Origin: Cloacimonetes bacterium UBA5210
GTDB taxonomy: Bacteria; Cloacimonadota; Cloacimonadia; Cloacimonadales; Cloacimonadaceae
Length of the DNA: 53,215 nucleotides
Direction of reading: 5' to 3'
Assembly: GCA_002412625.1 (NCBI GenBank)
Contig: DHVK01000003.1
Location: forward strand, 1 to 53,215
Positions 33,786 to 42,867 of the stretch are shown here, in pieces. The first letter of the stretch is position 1, and the number at the start of each line of letters is the position of its first letter. The notes beneath the pieces were generated by a model, which was not told the origin of the DNA, ran no database searches, and saw nothing but the letters and a program-made list of their open reading frames with translations. A program made the position numbers and the translations under genes.

Positions 33786-34577
33786 GTGGCTGAAGTAAGC
33801 ATCAAGCAATGTAGCAAACTTGCCCTGGAAACCGGCAGGATCCTCCTTGAAAGCGGGGCTGCCACAAACCGGGTGGAATTGATGATGCAAAAAGTATGCA
33901 GCGGGCTCGGTTATCCGGAATGTGAATCCTTTGTAACCCCCACCGGGATTTTCCTTTCCATAAGTGCCGCAGGCGATGACCTGAGCACCAGCATCAAGCG
34001 CATTGGGCACCGAAGGATAGATCTGGGCAAGATCACGGATATCAGCAAGGTGGTAAATTGCCTGCATGACGCAAGCTGCAATCCCCTCCCGGAAGGCAAA
34101 AGCAAAAGCGCGTATCTGCGGGATGAGCTTCGCCGCATTGATGAGCAAAAGCCGTATCCGATGTGGCTCACCAATATCTGCGGGGCAGGTACCAGTGGGT
34201 TCTTCTGCCTGCTCTTCGGTGGTTCCTGGAGTGAATTTGGCGTGGCATTGATCGTGGGCTTTTTGGTCGCAACCAGCTTGAAGTATATCTCGCGGCTTCC
34301 GGTGAATAACTTTTTGCTAAATGCTTTGGCTGCCGCCCTGATCGTGTTGATCAGCAAAACAATTGACATCTGGGTTCCGGGAATCAGGCTGGATTTTATC
34401 ATCATTGGCGGCATCATGATCTTGGTGCCGGGTTTGCAGATTGTAAACGCGATCCGTGATACCATGAGCGGAGATCTGGTAGCCGGAACCGCCCGCGGTA
34501 TGGAAGCGATCATCGTCACCATCGGGATTGTGGCCGGAAGCGGCGCCATGCTGAAACTCTGGGAGCTGTGGTCCTGA
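33786..34577 (+). CDS. Threonine/serine exporter N-terminal half (ThrE/YjjP family)
   Basis: The 263-residue protein has a cytosolic N-terminal domain of about 115 residues (LALETGRILLESGAATNRVE, ESFVTPTGIFLSI, RRIDLGKITDISKVV). About five helices follow, including DTMSGDLVAGTARGMEAI, a conserved ThrE (DUF1212) segment. The start is GTG at 33786, immediately after the MutS-like stop. It pairs with the next gene, as YjjP does with YjjB; together they are expected to export small amino or organic acids (threonine, serine or succinate in relatives). Confidence 0.9.
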   Translation: MAEVSIKQCSKLALETGRILLESGAATNRVELMMQKVCSGLGYPECESFVTPTGIFLSISAAGDDLSTSIKRIGHRRIDLGKITDISKVVNCLHDASCNPLPEGKSKSAYLRDELRRIDEQKPYPMWLTNICGAGTSGFFCLLFGGSWSEFGVALIVGFLVATSLKYISRLPVNNFLLNALAAALIVLISKTIDIWVPGIRLDFIIIGGIMILVPGLQIVNAIRDTMSGDLVAGTARGMEAIIVTIGIVAGSGAMLKLWELWS

Positions 34578-35041
34578 TGCGTCCTTTTGATTTGCTTACT
34601 CTGATGCAGTTCTGTTGGGCATTTCTGGCCATCATCGGCTTTTCCCTGCGCAGCAATCTGCGCGGATCAAGAGTGCTCTTCACCGGTCTGGGGGGTGGAT
34701 TGTGCTGGGCAAGCTACCTTATTATCTTGTTCTACAGCAAGTCTATGTTGCTTTCGGTGTTTTTATCGATTATCTTTGTATGTATATATTCGGAAGTGGT
34801 TGCCCGATTGCTTGATACTCCGGTTTCGGTGTTTGTGATCTGTGTGATAATCCCTTTGGTCCCCGGCAGAAGCCTGTATTATGCAATGCAAGCTTACATC
34901 AGCGGGAACAGCTCATTGGCTTCACGCCTGATCTTTGACGTCCTCATGATATCCGGAACCATCTCGATCGCTATCGCCATGGTCGCTTCGGCTACCCAAC
35001 TGGTGATGAAGATCAAAGCGCCACATCTGACAAGGAGATAA
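34577..35041 (+). CDS. Threonine/serine exporter C-terminal half (YjjB, DUF3815)
   Basis: From ATG 34577 (TGATG overlap with the previous stop) the protein has 154 residues and about five helices. It carries IIPLVPGRSLYYAMQAYISG, the conserved ThrE_2 motif. It is the obligate partner of the preceding gene in the split ThrE-type exporter. The stop overlaps the start of the HD gene by one base (TAATG). Confidence 0.9.
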   Translation: MRPFDLLTLMQFCWAFLAIIGFSLRSNLRGSRVLFTGLGGGLCWASYLIILFYSKSMLLSVFLSIIFVCIYSEVVARLLDTPVSVFVICVIIPLVPGRSLYYAMQAYISGNSSLASRLIFDVLMISGTISIAIAMVASATQLVMKIKAPHLTRR

Positions 35042-35853
35042 TGATAATGAATAAATCTATCAAACAACAGCAACTGGAGGAGCGAATCCTGAAGCTGCTA
35101 TCCGGCAAAGCCTTGAAGGCCACGGAGCTGCTTTTTGCGGATCCCGAGATCCAAGCTTTGCAGGAATATGCCAATATCGTCTCGATCAAACGGCTCGGCT
35201 TCAACGACCACGGCCCCGTTCACATGCGCAAAGCCACACTGAACGCGATCAAGATGTTCAAACTGCTCAATGAAGCTGGTATTCAGATGAATCTGGAGAA
35301 GGAAAGAGTAGGCACAGCCGACGACTCTCTGGTGGCTGTGATCATGGCGTCTCTGTTGCATGATCTGGGCATGAGCATTGCCCGGGATACTCACGAGTTA
35401 TTAAGCATTCAGATTGCCACACCTTTTATCGACAAGGTGATAGCGGCAATCCATGACCCGGAGGAATACAACATCAAAGCCGCCATTCGTTCGATCGCCA
35501 TCGAAGGTATTTTCGGGCATATGGCCACGCACAAGATCCACTCTCTGGAGGCCGGATTGGTGCTGATCGGCGATGGCAGCGACATGGAAAAAGGGCGCGC
35601 GCGCATCCCGGCAATGCTCTCTACCAAAGTGCGTCCGGGGGATATCCACCGCACTTCCGCCACGGCGATCCAGAAAGTGCGCATCATCAAGGGAGAAGAT
35701 AAACCGATCCGGATCGAGGTGGAAATGAATGCCTCGGTGGGCTTTTTCCAGATCGAAGAAGTGTTTTTCCCCAAGATCAACATCAGCCCGGTGAAGCCAT
35801 ACATAGAGCTTTATGCCGGAGTAACAGACCGGGAGCAACTACGCTATCTGTAA
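35041..35853 (+). CDS. HD domain phosphohydrolase
   Basis: The 270-residue protein belongs to the HD superfamily of metal-dependent phosphohydrolases. The first His is in FNDHGPVHMRKAT, the HD pair in MASLLHDLGMSIARDTHE, and a late Asp in LVLIGDGSDMEKGRARIP. About 70 C-terminal residues form a beta-rich tail. Substrates of relatives range from nucleotides to cyclic dinucleotides; none can be assigned. AAGGAG precedes two closely spaced ATGs (35041, 35047). It ends the four-gene operon, about 40 bp before rnpB. Confidence 0.85.
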   Translation: MIMNKSIKQQQLEERILKLLSGKALKATELLFADPEIQALQEYANIVSIKRLGFNDHGPVHMRKATLNAIKMFKLLNEAGIQMNLEKERVGTADDSLVAVIMASLLHDLGMSIARDTHELLSIQIATPFIDKVIAAIHDPEEYNIKAAIRSIAIEGIFGHMATHKIHSLEAGLVLIGDGSDMEKGRARIPAMLSTKVRPGDIHRTSATAIQKVRIIKGEDKPIRIEVEMNASVGFFQIEEVFFPKINISPVKPYIELYAGVTDREQLRYL

Positions 35854-35893
35854 GTAAACATGCCCTTTGGGGCTAGAATATATCGTGTATTTA

Positions 35894-36289
35894 TTGTCGC
35901 GGGAGTGAAAGATGTCTGCTGTGTCGCAAGGCGCAGAGGAAAGTCCGGACACCATGGGCAGGATACTTCCTAACGGGAAGCTGCAGTAATGCAGAGCCAG
36001 CTCCACAGAAACAAACCGCGCGGCACCAAAATTGTGCTTTGGCAGATAAGGCGCAATCTTGGTGCCGCGTAAGGGTGAAATGGTGGTGTAAGAGACCACC
36101 GGTGCCATTGGTGACAGTGGCAGCCAGGAATGCCTTATCCGGTGCAATGCCAAATAGGGAAGCAATGGTGTGCCCACACCGCTTCCGGGTAGGCAGCTTG
36201 AGCCAAAGCGCGAGTTTTGGCCTAGAGGGATAGACATCGTTCCCCTTTCGGGGAATTACAGAATCCGGCTTAATGAGCTCCCGCGCATT
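35894..36289 (+). ncRNA. rnpB: RNase P RNA, bacterial class A
   Basis: This is the catalytic RNA that matures tRNA 5' ends. The universally conserved blocks are present: GAGGAAAGTCCGGACACC near 35936, GTAAGGGTGAAATGGTGGTG near 36071, AGAGACCACCGG, the AGAGGGATAGACATCG block near 36223, and ACAGAATCCGGCTTA near 36258. The closing helix P1 pairs CGCGGGAG (35898-35905) with CTCCCGCG (36278-36285), which fixes the ends to within a few bases. GGGAAG/CTTCC-type stems inside fit class A. It is transcribed toward the convergent ybjQ gene. Confidence 0.95.
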
Positions 36290-36300
36290 ATCATAAGAGT

Positions 36301-36325
36301 GCCGTCCCTAGCAGATGAGGACGGC
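36301..36325. terminator. Hairpin between rnpB and ybjQ
   Basis: GCCGTCC (36301-36307) pairs with GGACGGC (36319-36325) with an 11-base loop. There is no T-run on either side, so it is only a possible bidirectional terminator or processing stop for the convergent rnpB and ybjQ transcripts. Confidence 0.45.
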
Positions 36326-36342
36326 TGAACATGCCAGTCTGG

Positions 36343-36669
36343 TTACTCGCCGCGCACTTCGATGGTTACGGCGGTACCGGAGGCTGAGACCATCAACATG
36401 CTTTGACCTACAACCTCATAGTCTATATCCACACCCACGACAGCGTTCGCGCCCATTCTGGCCGCAAGCTGTTTCATTTCATTGATAGCGTTATTACGTC
36501 CGTCTCGCAGTTTACTTTCGTAGGCTCCGCTGCGTCCGCCGATTATATCGGTAATGGAGGCCATCAGATCCCGCATGATATTGGCGCCCATGATGGCTTC
36601 GCCGGTTACGATGTCGTGATACCGCAAAATGCGGAAACCTTCCAGAGTGGGGGTAGTAGAGACGATCAT
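36343..36669 (-). CDS. YbjQ/UPF0145 family protein
   Basis: The 108-residue protein matches the YbjQ (DUF74) family throughout. It has the opening TTPTLEGFRILRYHDIVTGEAIMGANIMRDL, the middle IIGGRSGAYESKLRDGR, and the ending GANAVVGVDIDYEVVG then MVSASGTAV. Members form pentamers and are sometimes called heavy-metal-binding; the biological role is unclear. It is the last gene of a minus-strand run with rarA, 19 bp away. Confidence 0.93.
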   Translation of the reverse strand: MIVSTTPTLEGFRILRYHDIVTGEAIMGANIMRDLMASITDIIGGRSGAYESKLRDGRNNAINEMKQLAARMGANAVVGVDIDYEVVGQSMLMVSASGTAVTIEVRGE

Positions 36670-36688
36670 ATCAAGCTCCTTTTGCTGC

Positions 36689-37999
36689 TCAATCTTCTTT
36701 TGTCCTCAGCTTCTTCCACCAAGCAATGCGCTTGGCGATATCGCGTTCAAAGCCAAAATCTCCCGGTTCGTAGTAGTTCTTTTCGTCCATCTGATCCGGG
36801 AAGTACTTCTGATAGCTGTATTTGTTCTCAAAATCGTGGTCGTAGCGATATTCCCTGCCATAGGAAAGATCCTTCATCAGCTTGGTGGGGGCGTTCCGAA
36901 TATGCAGCGGAACCCCGTAGTGGCTGGTCTTGCGGGCATCTGTCGCTGCTTTATGATATGCCACATCCAGCGCGTTACTTTTGGGAGCCGTTGCCAGATA
37001 CACCACCGCCTGAGAGAGCGCCACGCTGGCTTCCGGCATACCGATGAAGAGCAGGGAGTCCTTTGCCGCAAGGGCTTGGACCAGTGCCTGGGGATCTGCC
37101 AAGCCGATGTCTTCACTGGCAAAGCGGATGATTCTGCGCACCACATAGCGGGGATCTTCGCCTGCTTCCAGCATCCGCGCCAGCCAATACAAGGCCGCCT
37201 GGGGGTCGCTGCCGCGCATGGACTTGTGTAAGGCCGAGATCAGGTTGAAGTGTTCTTCGCGGTTTTTGTCGTAAAACATGGTTTTCTTGGCAAGGGTCTT
37301 AGCCAGATCTTCGATCTTGGGATGCGGATTATCCCTCAGATAACCCTGGATCAGCTCAAGCTCGTTCAGCACCCGGCGGGCATCTCCCCCGCTGTTGCGC
37401 GCCATCCACGCCATCACATCCTCATCCGGTTCCAGCTCCAGCTCGGCAAAGCCTTTGCGCAGAATCTCCACCAGGTCTTCTTCGGCAAGAGCTTCCAAGA
37501 CAAATACATGGCAGCGAGAAAGAAGCGCGGAGATAACTTCGAAAGAAGGGTTCTCCGTGGTAGCTCCGATCAGGATGATCGCACCGCTTTCCACAAAAGG
37601 CAGGAAGGCATCTTGCTGAGACTTGTTGAAGCGATGGATTTCATCGATAAAGAGGATGGTTTGTTCACCCTTTCTGCGATGCTGATAGTCGGCATCCTTC
37701 ATCACGTTTTTCACATCATTGATCCCCGCCAGCACGGCACTGAAATGAATGAAGCGATGCGGAGCTCCATGCTCGATGATGCGCGCAATCGTGGTTTTCC
37801 CGCTCCCGGGAGGCCCCCACAGGATGAAACTGTGAAACTGGTTTTGAGAGATCATTTGCGAGAGCAGCGAGTCGTCTGAGATCAGCTTGTGCTGACCCCG
37901 AAGATCACTCAACGATAGAGGGCGCAGTTTCTCTGCCAGCGGCGCCTTGCGGTCTTTAAGCTCCCGCTCTTCAAATAGATCGCTCTGATCCTTCTTCAA
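36689..37999 (-). CDS. rarA: Replication-associated recombination protein A (AAA+ ATPase)
   Basis: RarA (MgsA) acts at stalled replication forks and resembles clamp-loader ATPases. The 436-residue protein has PLAEKLRPLSLSDLRGQHKLI at the N terminus, Walker A WGPPGSGKTTIARI, Walker B LFIDEIHRFNKSQQDAFLP, sensor IGATTENPSFEV, and the arginine-finger region ALLSRCHVFVLEAL. The MgsA-type C-terminal oligomerisation domain contains SMRGSDPQAALYWLARML and VRRIIRFASEDIGLADP. It follows the ferritin-like gene by one base. Confidence 0.96.
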   Translation of the reverse strand: MKKDQSDLFEERELKDRKAPLAEKLRPLSLSDLRGQHKLISDDSLLSQMISQNQFHSFILWGPPGSGKTTIARIIEHGAPHRFIHFSAVLAGINDVKNVMKDADYQHRRKGEQTILFIDEIHRFNKSQQDAFLPFVESGAIILIGATTENPSFEVISALLSRCHVFVLEALAEEDLVEILRKGFAELELEPDEDVMAWMARNSGGDARRVLNELELIQGYLRDNPHPKIEDLAKTLAKKTMFYDKNREEHFNLISALHKSMRGSDPQAALYWLARMLEAGEDPRYVVRRIIRFASEDIGLADPQALVQALAAKDSLLFIGMPEASVALSQAVVYLATAPKSNALDVAYHKAATDARKTSHYGVPLHIRNAPTKLMKDLSYGREYRYDHDFENKYSYQKYFPDQMDEKNYYEPGDFGFERDIAKRIAWWKKLRTKED

Positions 38000-38000
38000 A

Positions 38001-38468
38001 TTAGTAATCCATCAGACCATTCAGTTCCGAGGGGTCAAACCACTGCAGGATACCGTGCAGCTTCTCCAATTCCGTGAATAGCAGTTCTTTGTGCTGAACT
38101 TCCTCTTGGGCTAGTTGTTTCAGCAAGGCGCAGGTATTTTCATCCGTGCTCTGTTCTGCCAGTTTCAGATATATGTTTTGAGCCAATTCCTCGCGCGAAA
38201 TGGCAAACTCCAATACCTTTTTGGGGTCGTCCAGCTTCACACCCTCAAGCTGCATATCAATATCATCCACAAGCGTCAGGCTCTCACCGGGGTAGTCCCG
38301 TGCAAAGAGTTCGCGCATTTTGGCTTCATGAGCCTCTTCATATTGCACTAGTTGTTTGAAAAACTGTTCTGTTTCGGCATTGTTGAAGCTTTTTGCCAAT
38401 GCCTTATACAGGTTCTGAGAGCGAATTTCCGCTTCGATGGCAATGCGATATGCTTGTTTGCGTTCCAT
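38001..38468 (-). CDS. Ferritin-like / rubrerythrin-family diiron protein
   Basis: The 155-residue all-helical protein carries two E...ExxH pairs: IAIEAEIRSQNLYKAL with VQYEEAHEAKMREL, and FAISREELAQNIYLKL with LAQEEVQHKELLF. This is the diiron pattern of rubrerythrin-like ferritins, with no rubredoxin domain. It is the third such protein in the window after those at 25809 and 26638. It sits between a LolC/E-like permease and rarA on the minus strand, so its control differs from that of the superoxide reductase operon. Confidence 0.85.
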   Translation of the reverse strand: MERKQAYRIAIEAEIRSQNLYKALAKSFNNAETEQFFKQLVQYEEAHEAKMRELFARDYPGESLTLVDDIDMQLEGVKLDDPKKVLEFAISREELAQNIYLKLAEQSTDENTCALLKQLAQEEVQHKELLFTELEKLHGILQWFDPSELNGLMDY

Positions 38469-38488
38469 GTGTTCTCCTCGTAAATTTG

Positions 38489-39745
38489 CTAGGCATTGCG
38501 GCGGATCAGTTCCACCGCGTTGATTTTGTTCAATCTGTTAAGTGGTAGCAGAACGCTTAGCCATGTCAGCAAATACGATACTGCTATTACCAAAATATAA
38601 TCACCAAACTGGATTTGGACAGGCAAAACTATCGAATCATCCAGTTTTACCAAGCCGGTGCTGTCCTGAATAAAGAGCAATATCCCGCTCAGGATCAGCC
38701 CGATGATAATCCCCAGCGTACAAAGCATCATGGCCTGCCACAAAAAGAGTCGCCTGAGTTCGCGATCCCTGTATCCCAAAGCTTTCAACAGCCCCAATTC
38801 GCTTTTCTTGAAACTGATCAGCTTCAATAGTGAACCCGTCAGATTGAAGCTGGCAATAACGAACATGAAGAGCAGGATGATAAACATCAGATACTTCTCG
38901 AAGCGGATTGCGCCATATAGTGAAGCATCATAGCTGCTCCAATCTTCCAGCCGATAAGCTCCCAGAATCGTCTGCAGATGGCGGATATGCCGCTTGCTGC
39001 GATCGGGGTTTTGGCTGCGGATTTCGATGTAATCCACTTCATCCGCGTATCCGTTAAATGATTGTGCAACGCCAAGCGGTACAAAGCAATAGCTTTGGTC
39101 ATACTCGGGCATTCCGGCGGCAAAGATGGCCATGACTTCCAATACCTGAACCCTGGGTAGAAGCCCGAAGGGAGTGGGGATATTGAACACCGGCGAGATC
39201 AATTGGACATTATCTCCGAGATACAGACCCAACTCCGCTGCCAGTCCGGAACCAAGGGCTATTCCGCGCTGCGAAAACTCCTCAGAAGCTATGCTCCCGG
39301 CTAAGATACCATACGGTGAACTTTCTCCTCCGTGTTGTCTCAGGACCGGGCTCAGTTCGTGATGTCTGCCGGCGTCGATCCCAAAAACCAGTGCCGGAGC
39401 GCTGTGGCTCATGTTTCGGAGCATCAACTCGCTGCGAACCACACCCGAAGCGGCAAATCCTTCCGCGTTGATTTGCTTTACGATATCCTGATACTGCGCC
39501 AGAGGGCGCGCGTCCCGGGATGTCAGGCGCATTTCGGAAAGCGTTCCGATTATCCGCTGCTGAATGTCCGCCCGGAAGCCGTTCATCACAGAACTGACGG
39601 TAATCAGAGCCATGACTCCCAGGGCGATGCCACAGAGGGTTAGAATGTGGCTCTTGCTGATCCCAATACGGCTGCGGCCGGCAAGGTATCGGCGGGCAAG
39701 GAACAGGACACTGGCATTTCCGGTAGTTTTACTCATGTTGGGCAT
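38489..39745 (-). CDS. ABC transporter permease, LolC/LolE (FtsX/MacB) family
   Basis: From ATG 39745 (MPNM; an ATG at 39736 is also possible) the protein has about 418 residues. It begins ARRYLAGRSRIGISKSHILTLCGIALGVMALITVSSVMNGF, the usual LolC/E start. A periplasmic domain (about 60-275) and three C-terminal helices follow, containing the FtsX loop (KKSELGLLKALGYRDRELRRLFLWQ). Such proteins extract lipoproteins from the inner membrane together with LolD. No LolD ATPase gene is adjacent, so the partner is elsewhere. No Shine-Dalgarno sequence is evident before either start. Confidence 0.85.
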   Translation of the reverse strand: MPNMSKTTGNASVLFLARRYLAGRSRIGISKSHILTLCGIALGVMALITVSSVMNGFRADIQQRIIGTLSEMRLTSRDARPLAQYQDIVKQINAEGFAASGVVRSELMLRNMSHSAPALVFGIDAGRHHELSPVLRQHGGESSPYGILAGSIASEEFSQRGIALGSGLAAELGLYLGDNVQLISPVFNIPTPFGLLPRVQVLEVMAIFAAGMPEYDQSYCFVPLGVAQSFNGYADEVDYIEIRSQNPDRSKRHIRHLQTILGAYRLEDWSSYDASLYGAIRFEKYLMFIILLFMFVIASFNLTGSLLKLISFKKSELGLLKALGYRDRELRRLFLWQAMMLCTLGIIIGLILSGILLFIQDSTGLVKLDDSIVLPVQIQFGDYILVIAVSYLLTWLSVLLPLNRLNKINAVELIRRNA

Positions 39746-40104
39746 GCTTTTTGTTTCAAAAAATAAGTCAAGAGAGTTTTTTAGCTGCCGCGAGTTCAGC
39801 AAGAGTTTATAGCTTCAGCGGAGTGCTTGCCGGGACACCCAAGGAATCCAGATCTGGTCCCAAGTGCCAAGCCTCGTACTTAGTTTATTTTCAAGCTGAA
39901 GTCAAGCTGTTATGCTCGTATGGCCACAGCATGATAAGGGCTCAACATCAGCTTAAATCCCGGAGCGAGCGAAGAGCAAAGGACCTGAGAGCAAATGCAG
40001 AACCCTTTAGCAGGTGCAGTTAATTCAAGTTTTGGATCAATTCTTGTATGCTAAAGCACTAAAGGTTTAGAAAATTATCAGAGTTCATAGAATCTGGAGG
40101 TATT
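39746..40104. other. Intergenic region between divergent permease and C10 peptidase genes
   Basis: These 359 bp hold palindrome copy E (39892-39958) and must hold two divergent promoters, which I could not place securely. No gene is seen. Confidence 0.5.
39892..39958 (+). repeat. Dispersed ~66-bp palindromic intergenic repeat, copy E
   Basis: It reads CAAGCTGAAGTCAAGCTGTT, then ATGCTCGTATGGCCACAGC, then ATGATAAGGGCTCAACATCA and GCTTAAAT. It aligns gap-free with copy B over about 60 columns and shares TGATAAGGGCT with copy F. Confidence 0.8.
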
Positions 40105-42387
40105 ATGAATAATTCAAAGCGTTTAAGCATCCATCTCATAATCGGATTGATGCTCATGACTTGGGCAAGTTTGGCGGCAGAGTTCGTGAGCCCTCAACAA
40201 GGCTTGGATGTAGCGAAAAACTGGCTGCAATATTGGCAGGGTGGCGAAAACTTCCAGCTACGCGAAGTCAAAGGCTATAGTAACCGTCAAGTTCAGGAAA
40301 TGAACCTGAGAACCGAGTTTTCGGATGAGATTCTTCCTGAATTGTATATATATTATTTCACGAACGGCAGCTATGCGGTAGTCCCGGCAGACGACAATCT
40401 GCGGCCGGTGCTGGCATATTCCTCGCGGCCTCTCGAGGATGCCGAAGACATGCCTCCCGCGTTCAAATTGTGGCTGGACTTCTACGCACAGGACCTGCTG
40501 AGCATCCGCGGCACAGAGTTTGAACATGCGGAGAATAAAAGACTGTGGCGCGAAGTAAGCATGAACAACTTCGGCAGCATGCCTCGCACCAGAGATGTGA
40601 GCCCCCTGATCAAAACCAACTGGAATCAAGACTGGCCTTACAACGAACTCTGCCCGCTGGATCCCGCCGGTCCCGGTGGCAGAGTATATGTCGGTTGCGT
40701 AGCCACCGCCATGGCGCAAGTGATGAAATACTGGAACAAACCGGTAACCGGTCAGGGTTCATCAAGTTATTTTGCTTCGGGTTATGGCTATCAGTCGGCG
40801 AATTATGGTAACACCACATACCTGTGGGATGAGATGCCAAATTCAGTGAGCGGATCAAACATCCCGGTTGCCACCCTGATGTACCATGCGGCAGTCTCTG
40901 TGGAAATGGGGTTTGCTCCGGATGGTTCGGGCTCGAACGGTATGCGAGCCAGAAACGCTCTGGCAAGCTATTTCCGCTTCCCCGGCTCTACCTATGTGCA
41001 AAAGCAGAACTATTCTGCCACGGCTTGGGAAACCCTCCTGCGCGCTCAGCTCGATAATGGGGTTCCGATGTATTATAGCGGGTCACACACTACTTCGGGG
41101 CATGCTTGGAATTGTGACGGATATCAGGGAACAGACTATTTTCACTTCAATTTTGGTTGGAGCGGCTCTTACAATGGATATTACTACTTAAACTCGATTA
41201 CCCCCGGATCCAATACATTCAACTTGGGTCAGGCTGCCATTACTAATGTTATCCCTGAATTCTATACCATTAATCAGCCCAGAATCCAATTAGCAGCCAC
41301 CCCGCCATACGCCGGAGACCCTTTCACCGTGAGTATCAGTACTTATCCTGTTATGGGGGATTGGAATGTCAACAACGTGAGCCTAAGCTTGTTCTTTGAC
41401 CATTTTGCCGCGGAGTACACCGGTTTTGATACCGCCGGAACGATGACCGCCGGTGGGGATATGCAAGTGGTGGACAATGGCAACGGCTATCTGCATATTC
41501 TGTGGACTCGCGCTGCTCCATTAATTGGTAGCGGGAATCTCTTCAAGTTCAACTTCCGGGCAATTGAACCCGGCAACTACTACTTTGGCCCAGTGGACAT
41601 GAAGTATAACAATCAGATCCTGCAAAACGTGGAACCCTTGTTGATCGATATCATTTCACCGGTGGCAAGCCTGGCAGAATCCCGCATTTCGCTGACCAAT
41701 GTAATGCACCTGGGGCATAATCAACTGGGCACAATGACCATGAATACCACATATTTGCCGCCCTCCTGGAATGTAAGCGAAGTGAGCTTCAAGGCAAATT
41801 TTGATCCCGCCAAGATCGAGCTCACCGGCATCAACCCAGAAGGTACCCTGATCGCAACCAATCAGAACCTGCAAACCACCATCCTGGAACCGGGCGTGGT
41901 GCAGGTAACATGCCAAACGGATCAACCGATAAGCGGCAACACGCTTCCGCTAATGAAGCTCGTGTTCAGAGCTATCGGCAACGGCCCGGCGGCAATGCCC
42001 GCAGTTGTGAGCCTGAGCGATTTCTTCTACAATCAAACCCAGATTCCAAGTACCAGTACCGGCATAGTGGTGCTGGCTCCGATATCTTCCGTGGATGAGG
42101 TTGTTCCGCAAGCACTAACGGTGGTTAGTTGTTATCCCAATCCGTTCAACCCCAGCACGACCATTCTGCTGGATATCCCTATTTCCCAGCCGGTTGAGGC
42201 CGTTATCTACAACCTCAAAGGTCAGCGAGTATTCTCTGTGCATAGCGGAGCTCTGAGCGCCGGAGAACACCGCATCGTATGGAACGGAATTGACGACCGG
42301 GGCAGTGCGCTTAGCAACGGAGTTTATCTGTTACGCGTAAGCACGGCTTCCGGAACAATCAACAAGAAGCTGAGCTTGATGAAGTAA
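40105..42387 (+). CDS. Secreted C10 (streptopain-type) cysteine peptidase with cohesin-like modules and sorting domain
   Basis: The 760-residue protein has a signal peptide (to about residue 24) and an inhibitory-type prodomain (about 25-165). The C10 catalytic domain follows, with nucleophile C198 (YVGCVATAMAQVMKYW), H333 (TSGHAWNCDGY) and FHFNFGWSG. Two tandem beta modules (about 390-510 and 525-655) look cohesin-like, for example VSFKANFDPAKIELTGINPE followed by a G(N)xLPLMKLVFRA strand. The end is the sorting domain (CYPNPFNPSTTI ... GVYLLRVS ... KKLSLMK). It is probably activated after export. GGAGGT precedes the ATG and a terminator follows. Confidence 0.9.
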   Translation: MNNSKRLSIHLIIGLMLMTWASLAAEFVSPQQGLDVAKNWLQYWQGGENFQLREVKGYSNRQVQEMNLRTEFSDEILPELYIYYFTNGSYAVVPADDNLRPVLAYSSRPLEDAEDMPPAFKLWLDFYAQDLLSIRGTEFEHAENKRLWREVSMNNFGSMPRTRDVSPLIKTNWNQDWPYNELCPLDPAGPGGRVYVGCVATAMAQVMKYWNKPVTGQGSSSYFASGYGYQSANYGNTTYLWDEMPNSVSGSNIPVATLMYHAAVSVEMGFAPDGSGSNGMRARNALASYFRFPGSTYVQKQNYSATAWETLLRAQLDNGVPMYYSGSHTTSGHAWNCDGYQGTDYFHFNFGWSGSYNGYYYLNSITPGSNTFNLGQAAITNVIPEFYTINQPRIQLAATPPYAGDPFTVSISTYPVMGDWNVNNVSLSLFFDHFAAEYTGFDTAGTMTAGGDMQVVDNGNGYLHILWTRAAPLIGSGNLFKFNFRAIEPGNYYFGPVDMKYNNQILQNVEPLLIDIISPVASLAESRISLTNVMHLGHNQLGTMTMNTTYLPPSWNVSEVSFKANFDPAKIELTGINPEGTLIATNQNLQTTILEPGVVQVTCQTDQPISGNTLPLMKLVFRAIGNGPAAMPAVVSLSDFFYNQTQIPSTSTGIVVLAPISSVDEVVPQALTVVSCYPNPFNPSTTILLDIPISQPVEAVIYNLKGQRVFSVHSGALSAGEHRIVWNGIDDRGSALSNGVYLLRVSTASGTINKKLSLMK

Positions 42388-42401
42388 CCCAGTTTTACCG
42401 C

Positions 42402-42440
42402 AAAAAAAAAGAGTCCCAACTCAGCGTGGGACTCTTTTTT
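42402..42440 (+). terminator. Rho-independent terminator after the C10 peptidase gene
   Basis: AAAAAGAGTCCCA (42406-42418) pairs with TGGGACTCTTTTT (42427-42439) with an 8-base loop. A-runs and T-runs flank it on both sides, so it could stop transcription in either direction. Confidence 0.9.
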
Positions 42441-42867
42441 CATTTAGGTGTCCGGAATTGTCTTTTTCAATAGGAATTAAGGAGCTCTCGGGCAGCTCCT
42501 GCGTGTAGAATCTTTTCCATCTGTATTGATGTAATTTTTCAACACTTTATGGAATTGATGATTGTTCCTGAGTGAATTCCGGTTCATTGTGGATAGCTAA
42601 CTGAATGTCGGGATACATTATCTGGCTATTACGCGGAAGCTGGGTGCATGGCATACCTGATCATGATAAATAATCTACTAGTCACCCGACTTGTGGACAC
42701 GCTTCAACACCCACTTTTACATGAGCTAAGTGCCTTTTTTTACTTGACTTAAAAGCATATAGCGTTACTTTGTCACCATGTTATAGAGTGATGATTCTAT
42801 AGGCCGGATTCTTGGCAGATTCGGCAATAAATGTCAGGCTACTGAGTTTTCATTGGAGGAAAATGAT
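42441..42867. other. Gene-free leader before the Fn3 protein gene
   Basis: No gene or known RNA was recognised in 427 bp. AGGAGCT/AGCTCCT near 42480-42500 forms a small hairpin. AT-rich sequence at 42730-42800 probably contains the promoter of the downstream gene, but no near-consensus pair is clear. Confidence 0.4.

Noticed and set aside
35839..36237. Minus-strand ORF opposite the RNase P RNA
   Set aside because: The conserved rnpB blocks and P1 pairing explain the sequence; the frame is incidental.
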